From IMG/VR virus record IMGVR_UViG_3300005606_000001, positions 1 to 50,229 of that record: a stretch of 50,229 nucleotides of DNA; one strand, given 5' to 3'. The stretch is from a virus. A program made the translations under genes and the position numbers. The notes below the pieces were generated by a model that searched no databases, was not told the origin of the DNA, and worked only from the letters and a program-made list of their open reading frames with translations. How positions within the stretch are numbered: position 1 is the stretch's first letter; the number at the start of each line of letters is the position of its first letter. Positions 1-8,151 of this stretch are shown here, in pieces.

Positions 1-545
1 TCAAACTCAGTGAACTCTACTTTGAAAGGAAAGTATCTCCCCTCATTTCTAGTATAACTTTCTTTAGTAGTAGAAGGACCACACTTGATGGTTCCATTCT
101 TTTTGGTTTTACATTTAAACCTTCTACCTTTAACTGGTCTACCAACACCACCTAAAGGTTCATCTAGTCCTGCTGTAGGACCATTAGGATCAGAGTCACC
201 AGAGAATCCCGCTGCTTGTGCAGTAGAACCTGTGCTCATAGTAGGAGCACCTTCTTCTTTGACAGTTTTCTTTTTCTTCTCTGTCTTAGCAACATACTTT
301 CCTTTCGCATCACTATGACTGGTAGATCCAGGTCTTGCTGACGATACAACAGCACCATACCCAACCATATATTCTTTCACCATAGGTAGTTCTTTCTCTT
401 TAGTAGAGGCGAACTTCTTTACATCAGTCTTTTTCATACCTTTAGCAGCAGACGCAATCTCTTTCGATGGTGCAGACATCTCGCCCTTCTGGACTGCTCT
501 GACCATCCCCATAAATCTACGTTGTGCTACTGATACTGCGGGCAT
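1..545 (-). CDS. DUF3008-like protein, 3' end cut by window edge
   Basis: The frame starts at ATG 545-543 and runs off the left edge after about 181 codons. The N-terminus (MPAVSVAQRRFMGM, then VQKGE and a KKTDVKKFASTKE stretch) matches the short DUF3008 family of unknown function found in bacteria and phages. After about residue 60 it becomes Lys-, Ser- and Gly-rich (GKYVAKTEKKKKTVKEEG). The usual DUF3008 protein is only about 60 residues, so this is a longer protein carrying the domain at its N-terminus. Its ATG shares one base with the TAA of the upstream gene (TAATG coupling). Gene order suggests a virion or head-related role, but that is inference. Confidence 0.75.
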   Translation of the reverse strand, partial: MPAVSVAQRRFMGMVRAVQKGEMSAPSKEIASAAKGMKKTDVKKFASTKEKELPMVKEYMVGYGAVVSSARPGSTSHSDAKGKYVAKTEKKKKTVKEEGAPTMSTGSTAQAAGFSGDSDPNGPTAGLDEPLGGVGRPVKGRRFKCKTKKNGTIKCGPSTTKESYTRNEGRYFPFKVEFTEF

Positions 546-919
546 TAGAGTTTACTCAACTGTGATGTAACTTCAGCGTCAATGATTATCTCATCAAGAA
601 TACCATTGCCACCATTCGGATCTAATCTATTCAGATATAATAGATAAGATTTCATAATAGACCAATACTCCATTTCAATTTTAAAAATCAATAAAGGTAT
701 TGCTGCTTCACCAAACACATTAAACAATACAATCAAATGATTTAAGATCAAATGATTACGCAATACCCCAGACTTAACATATCTGCCAAAGAGACGTTTG
801 AGATACTTAAACCTCATCATATCTTCTTGGAAATCATCGTAAGTTACAGACTGGGGATTGTCATAATGCTTCATAGCGAACAACATATAGTTGTCGTTCG
901 TTAACACTGAAAAATTCAT
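545..919 (-). CDS. conserved cyanophage hypothetical protein, 124 aa
   Basis: A 124-residue protein starting MNFSVLTNDNYMLFAMKHYDN. It is rich in hydrophobic helices and has a basic central part (RFKYLKRLFGRYVK). I recognise the type as a small protein widely conserved in T4-like marine phages, but know no function. No signal peptide or clear membrane span is present, although residues 54-85 are strongly hydrophobic. It is downstream of the Ig-like virion protein with a 17-bp gap and is coupled to the DUF3008 gene by TAATG. Membership of the same late unit is likely. Confidence 0.7.
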   Translation of the reverse strand: MNFSVLTNDNYMLFAMKHYDNPQSVTYDDFQEDMMRFKYLKRLFGRYVKSGVLRNHLILNHLIVLFNVFGEAAIPLLIFKIEMEYWSIMKSYLLYLNRLDPNGGNGILDEIIIDAEVTSQLSKL

Positions 920-936
920 AACGAATTATAATTTAA

Positions 937-1725
937 TTAACTACCAAATGATAGAGTTGCGATAGAACTTACTACCTCTTTAGCACCTTTGCTACTGTTA
1001 ACTTTAACTCTGTATGAGTCACCATCATTAGCAGCAAGTTGTCCAGACAATACAAGAGATGCACTTGTAGCACCACTTACGTCAGCAAATCTAGTACCAC
1101 TAGCAGTTCTCTTCTGCCACTGATATGTGATTGTACCTGACTGATCAACAGTTGCAGCAACTGTGAATGTTGCAGCACCACTAGATGAGGTCTGGTTAGA
1201 AGGTTGTGTACCGATAGTAATAGTCTCAAGTACGTCTGCTACTACTGTCTCGTCTGCCATATCACCTGATGTTCCTGCTGCTACTCTTAGTGCAGCAAGT
1301 TTCTCTGCTTTATGACGTGTGGTTCCTTGTGCTGTATTGTATGTTCTATACAACCACCATCCTGGTCCGTCTATACCACGAGATTTGTTAGATGCAATTC
1401 CATCTTCTGTTGTATCTACAAATACTAATTGATAGTCAGTGATACTATCTCCACCTTTGATTACAAATTCTGCAACCGCTTTTGGTGGGGTTCTTTTAAT
1501 TACGCTTGATGCAGTAACTGTTGCAGTTGATCCTGCATATGCTTTATGTAACTCTATAGCAGTAGTGCTAGTTACCTGTTTAACAATATATGCAACGCTA
1601 GAAATTTCTAGTACGTCACCTGGGACTACGCTATCAGCAGCATTTTTCGTTACAGTAGCGTCGCCATTAGTGACGCTAATGTTCTGTGTAAATGCAGCAG
1701 CGTCAATCTTACCATAGATCGCCAT
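937..1725 (-). CDS. virion structural protein with C-terminal Ig-like domain
   Basis: A 262-residue Thr/Ser/Ala/Val-rich protein. Residues 1-85 contain a beta-rich module (PGDVLEISSVAYIVKQV) resembling modules in phage sheath and appendage proteins. The middle holds a GPGWWLYRTY motif. Residues 170-262 form an Ig-like domain, with the hallmark ITYQWQKR tryptophan strand and a GDSYRVKV strand. Such domains decorate phage capsids and tails. The gene has an exact T4-type late box (TATAAATA) 36 bp upstream and a TTGGAG ribosome site, which supports a late virion product. Whether it sits on head or tail cannot be read from the sequence. Confidence 0.75.
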   Translation of the reverse strand: MAIYGKIDAAAFTQNISVTNGDATVTKNAADSVVPGDVLEISSVAYIVKQVTSTTAIELHKAYAGSTATVTASSVIKRTPPKAVAEFVIKGGDSITDYQLVFVDTTEDGIASNKSRGIDGPGWWLYRTYNTAQGTTRHKAEKLAALRVAAGTSGDMADETVVADVLETITIGTQPSNQTSSSGAATFTVAATVDQSGTITYQWQKRTASGTRFADVSGATSASLVLSGQLAANDGDSYRVKVNSSKGAKEVVSSIATLSFGS

Positions 1726-1761
1726 TAGTTATTCTCCAAGAACATTGTGTTTCCTATTATT

Positions 1762-1769
1762 TATTTATA
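1762..1769 (-). promoter_or_regulatory. T4-type late promoter box for the Ig-like protein gene
   Basis: The minus strand reads TATAAATA, the exact T4 late consensus, 36 bp before the ATG at 1725. In T4-like phages this box is recognised by the gp55 sigma factor, which is encoded in this window. It lies just beyond the terminator of the upstream gene, so the Ig gene starts a new transcription unit. Confidence 0.7.
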
Positions 1770-1771
1770 AT

Positions 1772-1795
1772 AAAAAGGAGGGGTGTGCCCTCCTT
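1772..1795 (-). terminator. intrinsic terminator after the 68-aa gene
   Basis: A perfect 8-bp stem: minus-strand AAGGAGGG, 5-nt loop, CCCTCCTT, followed by TTTTATTA. It lies directly after the stop of the 1799-2005 gene and before the late box at 1762. Confidence 0.85.
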
Positions 1796-1798
1796 CGT

Positions 1799-2005
1799 TT
1801 ATCTTGCTTTGATTGCTGCTGAGACTTGCTCAAACAACTTATCATCTGCTTGTGTTTTAGTCATTTTGACTGCTTTACCGATGATGACTAAACAGATGTC
1901 GATGAGTTTATCACCAAGTTCTGCATCATCAGGGATTTTAGCGATTGCTTTCTCTATAATACTCTTCGCAAAGGGTAAGAGAAAACTTGAAACTGAACCA
2001 ATCAT
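1799..2005 (-). CDS. small hypothetical protein, 68 aa
   Basis: A 68-residue protein beginning MIGSVSSFLLPFAKSIIEKA. It has an amphipathic first helix and a hydrophobic helix (LIDICLVIIGKAV, about residues 34-46), and may associate with membrane. Its own terminator follows at 1772-1795. It looks like a small conserved marine myovirus protein, but I know no function. The reading frame, start and terminator are clear. Confidence 0.6.
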   Translation of the reverse strand: MIGSVSSFLLPFAKSIIEKAIAKIPDDAELGDKLIDICLVIIGKAVKMTKTQADDKLFEQVSAAIKAR

Positions 2006-2041
2006 TTTAATAAAGAATAAGGTACCTACCCTATATATACA

Positions 2042-2497
2042 TCAATGATTGTGTGCTTCGGATACTAATACTTCTAAATCTTCTACTGCTACGTTCTCAT
2101 AGATTCTTCCACCCTTGTCTACGATGTCATAGTGTGATACGTAGTGAGTGTTACCCTGATCATCTGGTTCTTCCATCTCAACTAGAGTGTGATGCTCTGG
2201 GATTGTAGTTACAAGACCATAATCAGCGTGCTCTGCCATCTTTGCACAGATATGAGTCTTCTTACCCATTGCTTTTGATATAGTCTTTCTTCTGTTAAGA
2301 AGATACTTATCATCTTTGTCGTGATCACCGTCGTTGTCGATGTCCTTGTCCTCTTTTCCTACAGGATCAAGTGTTTTCTTTGCTTTCTCTTGTAGGTTTT
2401 GTACTTCAAGACGAAGCATTTCGCGAATAGATTCTTTCATTAGATCAGATTTCTTTGGGTTTACTAAAATCTTAGATTTCTTTTCAGAGAGTTCCAT
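2042..2497 (-). CDS. protein with EF-hand-like calcium-binding loop, 151 aa
   Basis: A 151-residue acidic protein. The N-terminal third is a charged helix (about residues 15-42). Residues about 50-65 carry DKDIDNDGDHDKDD, a DxDxDG calcium-binding loop of EF-hand or thrombospondin-3 type, followed by KYLLNRRKTISKAMGKK. The C-terminal 80 residues are a mixed alpha/beta domain ending in SEAHNH. This loop followed by a basic helix recurs in T4-like phage structural proteins as far as I know. The gene follows the 605-aa protein with a 1-bp gap, so a head or virion role with Ca2+ binding is plausible but unproved. Confidence 0.65.
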   Translation of the reverse strand: MELSEKKSKILVNPKKSDLMKESIREMLRLEVQNLQEKAKKTLDPVGKEDKDIDNDGDHDKDDKYLLNRRKTISKAMGKKTHICAKMAEHADYGLVTTIPEHHTLVEMEEPDDQGNTHYVSHYDIVDKGGRIYENVAVEDLEVLVSEAHNH

Positions 2498-2498
2498 T

Positions 2499-4316
2499 TT
2501 ATTTATTCATTTTTTTATTGTATGCTTCCACACTACCATACTTTTTCACTTTCTCAATCTCTTCTCTTTTCTTTAACTGCATAGCAGTAGGTTTGCCTTG
2601 AACATAATACTTACCAGTACCTTTCTCAGGACTTGCCATCCCTTCTTCAAAATTCATTCTTTCTCTCCAAGAATAGTTTTCTTTTTTGACCTTCTTTCTT
2701 GAAGGTTCATCGTAGTCAGACTTACCGTGTTTCTTTGTACCCCCTAAACCTTGACCCATATTGTGCCAATGAGATCCACCTTGTCTATCATCATCAAACT
2801 TACTTATTGGTTTGTTTGGTCTATTGACGTGACCTTTATCCTTCTTGACACCTCTCTTCGCTTGGTGAAGTTCGCGACGAATAGGACGGTGATACTTGTC
2901 ACCGTAAGTATCTGATCCACCATAACTACGTGCTGATCTATCTTTTACTTTAGTCGCTCTGTCTTTTCCCATATCTCCCTTTGGAGTTTCAGAAATAACA
3001 AATTTAGTTGACTTAATTATTTCTTCTGGAACACAGTTAGGAACTTCTTTTCCACCTTTCATTTTAGTTGGAGGACTGCCAATCTTCTTTCCATCCCAAC
3101 ACTTAGATGCTTTCACGTTTTTACGTGCTTGCTTTAGACCTTCCTCTACAGATACTGGTGTGGTATCTTCGTGTTCGATTACCTTACCATCTTTATCCTT
3201 TTGATGATGCTCTACAAACTTAACAGGCATTGATACAGTTCCTTTTCCTGGAACGTACTTTGTAGTTCTAGGATTCTTAGGATCATCTGACTTGAAGTCT
3301 TTATGAATCTTAGCATATTCCTTCTTAGTCATCTTGAGTTCTTCATTATAATTATCAACTGCTTCTTTTACTCTATACAATACTCCCTCGTACTTTGGAT
3401 TAGGTGAAGTACTATCAAAAGCAGGATTATTTTTATAACGATCAGGTTGTGCGTTTCTTTGTTTTGTTAACTTCTTTGCTTTATCATCAAGATACTTTTT
3501 CATTACTGATGTATCCTTCTCTTCAATATGCTCCACCTCTTCTCTCTTAAACTGAGGATGATTGTCTAACTTCATTCCTCTTTTCTTTTCAAGTGCTGCT
3601 TTCTTTTTTGCTGACTCTTCTCCTGTGTTATCAGAGTATCTATTGTCATACTTCTCATATACAGAAGCGTATGCTTCTGCCATCTTAGCACCCGCTTTTG
3701 CCATACCACTCACTCTCTTTTTAATTTGTTTATCCTTTATCTTTTTAGTCCGAGGAGAAGGATTTTTAAAATTCATATGACCTTGAACTTCTTTTGATGC
3801 TTTAGCAACGTAACCACCTAGAGTTTTGTTACTCAACTCATCAAGATTCTCAACCTCTTCTACATTTAATGTCTTAGGATAGTCTTCATCACCAGGTTTT
3901 GCTTTCTTCTCACCAGAACCTGCCTTAATTCTTTTATCTTTATCGTGAACGTTATCCCACAATCCTGGTTTTTTGCCCTCTTCTACGTGCTCTACCTCTT
4001 CTGTCTTAGCAGATGCTTCTGATGGTTTTGCTTTTATAGTTCTCTGATTCTCGCACTGTGGATCTACAGTAGTCTCCTTTTCCTTAACAGTATCAATCTT
4101 TGGAGAAGCATCACTTGGTTTCATATTAAGTGTCGCTGCGTTTGCTGTCTCTACAAAAATCTGTGCTATTTCTTTTTGTGCAGTGCTGTGTGTATGCACA
4201 TCGATATACTCACTAGGGTTATCGGTGTTATGATTAGCATACTCTACGACATATCTGACACGTTGTACGTCTGAAGGACTATACTTCAATAGTTTTGTCG
4301 CTGTTTTAAGGTCCAT
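2499..4316 (-). CDS. 605-aa highly charged, Lys-rich late protein, likely virion/internal
   Basis: Low-complexity, Lys/Glu-rich and apparently largely disordered. Visible repeats are KPSDASPK and KPSEASAK near residues 67-110, EEVEHVEEGKK and REEVEHIEEKD, and an ELSNKTLGGYVAKA segment near residue 160. Such TLG(G/S)YV modules occur in T4-like phage structural proteins. The KPSDASP motif also occurs in the gp22 scaffold of this window. A CTAAATA late box lies 23 bp upstream. The high positive charge resembles phage internal or DNA-contacting head proteins, but no catalytic domain is visible. Function is unknown; a late virion or prohead role is inferred from promoter, neighbours and shared motif. 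Confidence 0.6.
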   Translation of the reverse strand: MDLKTATKLLKYSPSDVQRVRYVVEYANHNTDNPSEYIDVHTHSTAQKEIAQIFVETANAATLNMKPSDASPKIDTVKEKETTVDPQCENQRTIKAKPSEASAKTEEVEHVEEGKKPGLWDNVHDKDKRIKAGSGEKKAKPGDEDYPKTLNVEEVENLDELSNKTLGGYVAKASKEVQGHMNFKNPSPRTKKIKDKQIKKRVSGMAKAGAKMAEAYASVYEKYDNRYSDNTGEESAKKKAALEKKRGMKLDNHPQFKREEVEHIEEKDTSVMKKYLDDKAKKLTKQRNAQPDRYKNNPAFDSTSPNPKYEGVLYRVKEAVDNYNEELKMTKKEYAKIHKDFKSDDPKNPRTTKYVPGKGTVSMPVKFVEHHQKDKDGKVIEHEDTTPVSVEEGLKQARKNVKASKCWDGKKIGSPPTKMKGGKEVPNCVPEEIIKSTKFVISETPKGDMGKDRATKVKDRSARSYGGSDTYGDKYHRPIRRELHQAKRGVKKDKGHVNRPNKPISKFDDDRQGGSHWHNMGQGLGGTKKHGKSDYDEPSRKKVKKENYSWRERMNFEEGMASPEKGTGKYYVQGKPTAMQLKKREEIEKVKKYGSVEAYNKKMNK

Positions 4317-4337
4317 TTGATTAATTATCCTATGATA

Positions 4338-5489
4338 TTATTTAGACTTTCGGAAGTCGCTAAATTTCTTTACGCTTTGCCCAGGAGTCATTGCCTGTAC
4401 TGCTTGTCTATAGGTATCGGTTCCTATTTTCCAGTCGTTTCCTGACCCATCATCAGCAGAATGATGTTTTTCTCTTACCTCATTTAGTGAGGTTAACCAA
4501 CAACGGAATCTCCATCCGTTACCGTCTTCAAATATTGCATAGTTAGTTCCACGATGAACAATCTTACCTTGAACACCAGTGTCTAGGTGCTCAACTACTG
4601 TTCCCATATCAAAAATACTTTTGCGAACGTATGCTTCTCTAAGATTCTTTAGATCTAACTTAGGAGCGATCTGCCAGAGTTCTTTAATCTCTACGTCCTC
4701 TTTTTCTTGAATGCCCATACCTTTACGTACTGCACTCATTAGTTGTTTTGCTACTGATTCATCTTTTCCTGGAATACCTTTAGCAAAATCTTCTAGGTTT
4801 CCTTCAGCAGCAAATGCACGCATCTTAGATGCAGACATACCTTCAACACCTTCAGCATCAGGATCTCTTTGTCCACCAGATACTACCTTGAGTTCTTCAA
4901 AGTTGTATGCTTGACCATTATATTTTTGTAGGAGGTCATTAAATTCTGCTACCCTATCACTACCAACAACCATTGTTACTGAACTGTAACCCTCTTCATT
5001 GATAGAAGATAATACATTGAAAATGTTTCCTTTATCAGGATCATTTTGTATTGCCTCTGCGTGGTCGGGGAACATCTTTTTAAGATAGTTTATCTTCTCC
5101 GCAGGTTCCAACGGATTTTTCTTTGCATCAACAGTACGTGATGGATAAATCCTGTATTCTCCTCCTTGAGAAGACTCCGCAACTTTGGATAAAAGTTTTT
5201 CGTGACCCACAGTAGGAGGATTGAACCTCCCAAAAGTAATTGCAATGTTTCCAAGATCGTTTACTGAATCGTTACCTTCTTGTTCAGCAGCACCTTCTTC
5301 AGCACCTGCTCGTGCCTGTTCTGCTTCATCACGAGATACTGTAACTAATCTTTCACCACCTTCTGATTTTGCCACAATGTTACCTGTGCGATCAGCATAG
5401 TAACCGTGACCAACGTGTTGGAGACCTCGTTTCGCTGCTGCTTCTCCTGCAACAGTACGTGCTTCTGATAGGAATTGCTTAAATTTCAT
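4338..5489 (-). CDS. nucleotidylyltransferase-family protein with capsid-targeting-like N-terminus
   Basis: The 383-aa form starts at ATG 5489 (MKFKQFLSEA), preferred over an in-frame TTG at 5504 because this N-terminus resembles the T4 capsid-targeting peptide of internal proteins, with an LSE|A site of gp21 type. Residues 80-230 are a HIGH-type nucleotidylyltransferase: GRFNPPTVGH (88-96), VVGSDR (174-179) and GMSASKMR (217-224, ISTxxR-like). NMN adenylyltransferases and cytidylyltransferases share this fold. Residues about 280-350 form an SH3/KOW-like module (GTVVEHLDTGVQGKIVHRG). The substrate cannot be told. It lies 11 bp after the ligase-like gene. Packaging in the head is inference. 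Confidence 0.7.
   Translation of the reverse strand: MKFKQFLSEARTVAGEAAAKRGLQHVGHGYYADRTGNIVAKSEGGERLVTVSRDEAEQARAGAEEGAAEQEGNDSVNDLGNIAITFGRFNPPTVGHEKLLSKVAESSQGGEYRIYPSRTVDAKKNPLEPAEKINYLKKMFPDHAEAIQNDPDKGNIFNVLSSINEEGYSSVTMVVGSDRVAEFNDLLQKYNGQAYNFEELKVVSGGQRDPDAEGVEGMSASKMRAFAAEGNLEDFAKGIPGKDESVAKQLMSAVRKGMGIQEKEDVEIKELWQIAPKLDLKNLREAYVRKSIFDMGTVVEHLDTGVQGKIVHRGTNYAIFEDGNGWRFRCWLTSLNEVREKHHSADDGSGNDWKIGTDTYRQAVQAMTPGQSVKKFSDFRKSK
4339..4345 (-). promoter_or_regulatory. CTAAATA late-type box before the 605-aa protein gene
   Basis: The minus strand reads CTAAATA, the cyanophage variant of the T4 late box, 23 bp upstream of ATG 4316. It overlaps the stop codon of the preceding gene (4338). 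Confidence 0.55.
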
Positions 5490-5500
5490 AATACTATTTA

Positions 5501-6688
5501 TCAACCCCAGTTCTTTTCTATATTAAAGTTAGTTTTACTAAACTCTAGTCGGTCAACTAACTTTATAGCGGAACCAGATTTAATTGCTACAAAACCTTCT
5601 GGTGCTGTAACACGATAACCATTGTCAGTTTTGATGTAAGTACCAATAGTATTTACTTTTGATAACTGACGAACAATATACATCTTACATTCTGTTAAAT
5701 TCATATAAGATGCTACTGTCATATATATCGGTCGTGCATTAGTTTTGATAAACTTTAGACCATCCAGTTGTATCTGTTTATATTTATTCTTTGTCGCTTC
5801 TGTTTTCTTTGCATCAATTTCTTTTTGCAATGCTCCCATATAAAATTTTTCAAAAGCATTAGATACATCTGCTGTACTAGAAAACTTTACACCTTTTTTA
5901 ATGTAACTATTAAAAAACAATTTAAACACTTCTGATAGTAAAAATTTACCACTACCTGTCTGTCCTAGAATATCTAAAAATTGTGATGCTTGTTTCAAAG
6001 AACCTTCTGCACGGTTTGTTGCTGAGATAAACTTAGATAATGTAGGTCTATCAAATGTAGAAGCACCTGTTGCATCTGTAAAATTAGATGAGAATACTGC
6101 TACGTCATTACTCTTCATAGAAGATGTATTCACACCGAAAGATGCTTTCATATCTCTAACTGTGCCATCACCACCGCTATACTTTGTATGGAATACGATA
6201 CCCATCTTTGAGGTTCTAATTTTCTTACCCATATCACTCTTTACAGGTACAGCATAGGTAATAGTATTAGGTGTAAACACATAACAAGATTCACCATTTA
6301 CTTTTCTAGTGACCACATCATTATAAAAAAGTAAGTCGCCTTGCACGACACCTTTAATACCTAACTTAGGTAAATATTCTAAACAAACCTTAAGTTTATC
6401 TGCTAGTTGACCTGCATAGTATGTGTCTATATCAGTATTACTTCTACAAATCTTTGGTGTTCCTTTATTAAATACTGCTTTTGTTCCAACAAAAAATTTT
6501 CCTGTAGTAGGATGTTGTCCACATACAATAGCAGGTGCACCATCCCATTTGGTAGTAATTCGTATATTGGAATGTGGTTCTGTTAACATAAGACCTAACT
6601 CTCTTAGAATCTTGATAGCATTTCTACCACCATTAGACCCATTGTTGAGTATATCGTCTTCTAAATGTTCGAGGTGAGTGTTCTTCAT
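5501..6688 (-). CDS. ligase-like (KxDG) nucleotidyltransferase candidate, DUF6267-like
   Basis: A 395-residue protein. TTKWDGAPAIVCG at residues 45-57 contains K47-W-D-G50, matching the covalent-nucleotide motif I (KxDG) of polynucleotide ligases and capping enzymes. GVVQGDLLFYNDV (113-125) sits where motif III would be, and KMGIVFHTKY (161-170) resembles motif IV. The C-terminal half is helical with several lysines. I recall this as a conserved phage protein of unknown function (DUF6267). Ligase or nucleotidyltransferase activity is inferred from motif order only. It lies between a nuclease-like gene and a nucleotidylyltransferase gene with 1-bp and 11-bp gaps, so the three are probably co-expressed. 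Confidence 0.6.
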   Translation of the reverse strand: MKNTHLEHLEDDILNNGSNGGRNAIKILRELGLMLTEPHSNIRITTKWDGAPAIVCGQHPTTGKFFVGTKAVFNKGTPKICRSNTDIDTYYAGQLADKLKVCLEYLPKLGIKGVVQGDLLFYNDVVTRKVNGESCYVFTPNTITYAVPVKSDMGKKIRTSKMGIVFHTKYSGGDGTVRDMKASFGVNTSSMKSNDVAVFSSNFTDATGASTFDRPTLSKFISATNRAEGSLKQASQFLDILGQTGSGKFLLSEVFKLFFNSYIKKGVKFSSTADVSNAFEKFYMGALQKEIDAKKTEATKNKYKQIQLDGLKFIKTNARPIYMTVASYMNLTECKMYIVRQLSKVNTIGTYIKTDNGYRVTAPEGFVAIKSGSAIKLVDRLEFSKTNFNIEKNWG

Positions 6689-6689
6689 A

Positions 6690-7589
6690 CTATCCTAGTT
6701 TAACATCTAATCTAATTACTGGATTATATTGTGTGACACCTTGTAGACTGGTAGGAATCCTCTCTATAGGACCTAGAACACCCTTTCCCAGTTGTCTTGT
6801 CTTTGGAAATGTACCTTGTTTCTTTTTAGAAAATCTTGGATTTACTATTGCACAAAACTCTTGTACTAATTTCTTAGTAATTGGTCTCACACCTTTTTCT
6901 GTTAGTATATGTGTCGCTATTTGAAGAGGTTTTCCTTTTAATGTCATCTTTCCTGTGATTGATTCTTCTACAAAAGCACATCTAAATTCATCATAGACTG
7001 ATCCGACACCATCCTTACCTTTAGTTCCTATAATTTCTATCAACCTTTCTTCTAGTGCTGCTGCATTTGGATTGTGTTTGATTAATGAATCAACGTCTTC
7101 CTTTGTCATATATTTATTTGGAAAAAATGCTTCCACATCATTAATTACCTTTTGAATATTTGCCAAAGTATTACCATCTGTGCTTGAACCCTTACCTCTA
7201 GCAATTTTTTTATATATTTCAGTGAGTGCAGTTACATTAGTCTCTATCATTGAACTACTAAGTTGAAAAGAATTTCCATATTTCATAGAGCATTGATATA
7301 ACTTACCACCTTTATAAAAAACTATATCAGATTTACTTCCCGATTCCATCTTTTCAAATGAGGCATAAAATTTTAAACTTTCATTAGTGGATAAGGTCTT
7401 TGCAAGTTTATCTACTACTTTTACAGAGTCTTTTTGTACTGTGCTGTTTGTTTTATTCCAAGTTGCTAATGCTTTTTCTTTAGTTTTTAGTTGTTTACTA
7501 GATAAAACTTCTGGATTAGTAAGACGACTATATGCAGTATGTAATACGCACCATTCAAACTGAGTTCCTTGATCTTGTTCCCTTGCCAT
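6690..7589 (-). CDS. PD-(D/E)XK nuclease-like protein, 299 aa
   Basis: A 299-residue protein. SKSDIVFYKGG (residues 85-95) followed by LYQCSMKYGNSFQLSS (97-112) resembles the core of restriction-endonuclease-fold enzymes: Asp at a strand end, then a (E/Q/S)xK strand and a Ser-rich helix start. D88, S101 and K103 are the candidate active-site residues. The usual Glu of ExK is missing, as in some family members. The C-terminus is basic (PRFSKKKQGTFPKTRQLGKG) and may bind DNA. A CTAAATA box lies 14 bp upstream, so it is likely late. Alternatives are a structural protein or an inactive fold. The function is inference. Confidence 0.45.
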   Translation of the reverse strand: MAREQDQGTQFEWCVLHTAYSRLTNPEVLSSKQLKTKEKALATWNKTNSTVQKDSVKVVDKLAKTLSTNESLKFYASFEKMESGSKSDIVFYKGGKLYQCSMKYGNSFQLSSSMIETNVTALTEIYKKIARGKGSSTDGNTLANIQKVINDVEAFFPNKYMTKEDVDSLIKHNPNAAALEERLIEIIGTKGKDGVGSVYDEFRCAFVEESITGKMTLKGKPLQIATHILTEKGVRPITKKLVQEFCAIVNPRFSKKKQGTFPKTRQLGKGVLGPIERIPTSLQGVTQYNPVIRLDVKLG

Positions 7590-7602
7590 CGACCTTTTTT
7601 AC

Positions 7603-7609
7603 TATTTAG
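7603..7609 (-). promoter_or_regulatory. CTAAATA late-type box before the nuclease-like gene
   Basis: CTAAATA on the minus strand, 14 bp before ATG 7589 and inside the last codons of the 2OG oxygenase gene. It would drive the 6690, 5501 and 4338 genes together. Confidence 0.5.
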
Positions 7610-8151
7610 AAGGTACCTGCTTTTTTATATAGATTCATAGCAAAACAACGTCTTCCTGCTGATGTAGGTGGTACTTCGTGTTGCATCTTTGCATCAAATA
7701 TTAATAGTTGTCTTGCTGACACATAGTATGGATTACGTCCGTCAAACATTACAGGTGATGCACCATCATCTATTTTTAAATATCCAACAGCAGCAAAATC
7801 AGCAGGAAAATGACAGTGTGGTTTCACATAGTCTCCCTGCTGATAGTCTGCACCCCATATATCTTTAGCATAATATTCTACATCTGTAGTTCCATCATTC
7901 AATCCACCATAAACTCTACCACCTGCGTTATATATTAGATTAGCAATCATTTTACAACATAAAGTGACATACGATTCGCACTTAGGCATCTTCATATCCC
8001 AATCAGTTTGACGTGCTACAACATTAGATGCTTCTGGTGATGGTTTATCTAACTTCAACCAATCATCAATAACAATGTTTGCTTCTTCAATACATTCATC
8101 TGGTAGTATAAACTCGAATACGGGTTGTCCACTACCAACATAAACTGTCAT
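7606..8151 (-). CDS. 2OG-Fe(II) oxygenase-like protein
   Basis: A 181-residue protein with a jelly-roll dioxygenase signature: KPHCHFPADFAAVGYLK (near residues 110-126) gives the first metal histidine, and LLIFDAKMQHEVPPTSAGRR near the C-terminus gives the distal His plus the Arg that usually binds 2-oxoglutarate. The second position of the first motif reads HxH rather than the classical HxD. The family hydroxylates amino acids, bases or small molecules; the substrate is unknown. The start overlaps the stop of the membrane protein gene (ATGA). It is one of seven such genes in the window. Confidence 0.75.
   Translation of the reverse strand: MTVYVGSGQPVFEFILPDECIEEANIVIDDWLKLDKPSPEASNVVARQTDWDMKMPKCESYVTLCCKMIANLIYNAGGRVYGGLNDGTTDVEYYAKDIWGADYQQGDYVKPHCHFPADFAAVGYLKIDDGASPVMFDGRNPYYVSARQLLIFDAKMQHEVPPTSAGRRCFAMNLYKKAGTF

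Noticed and set aside
1692-2048. 118-aa plus-strand frame
   Set aside because: It crosses a terminator and a late promoter box and is antisense to two genes; no support.
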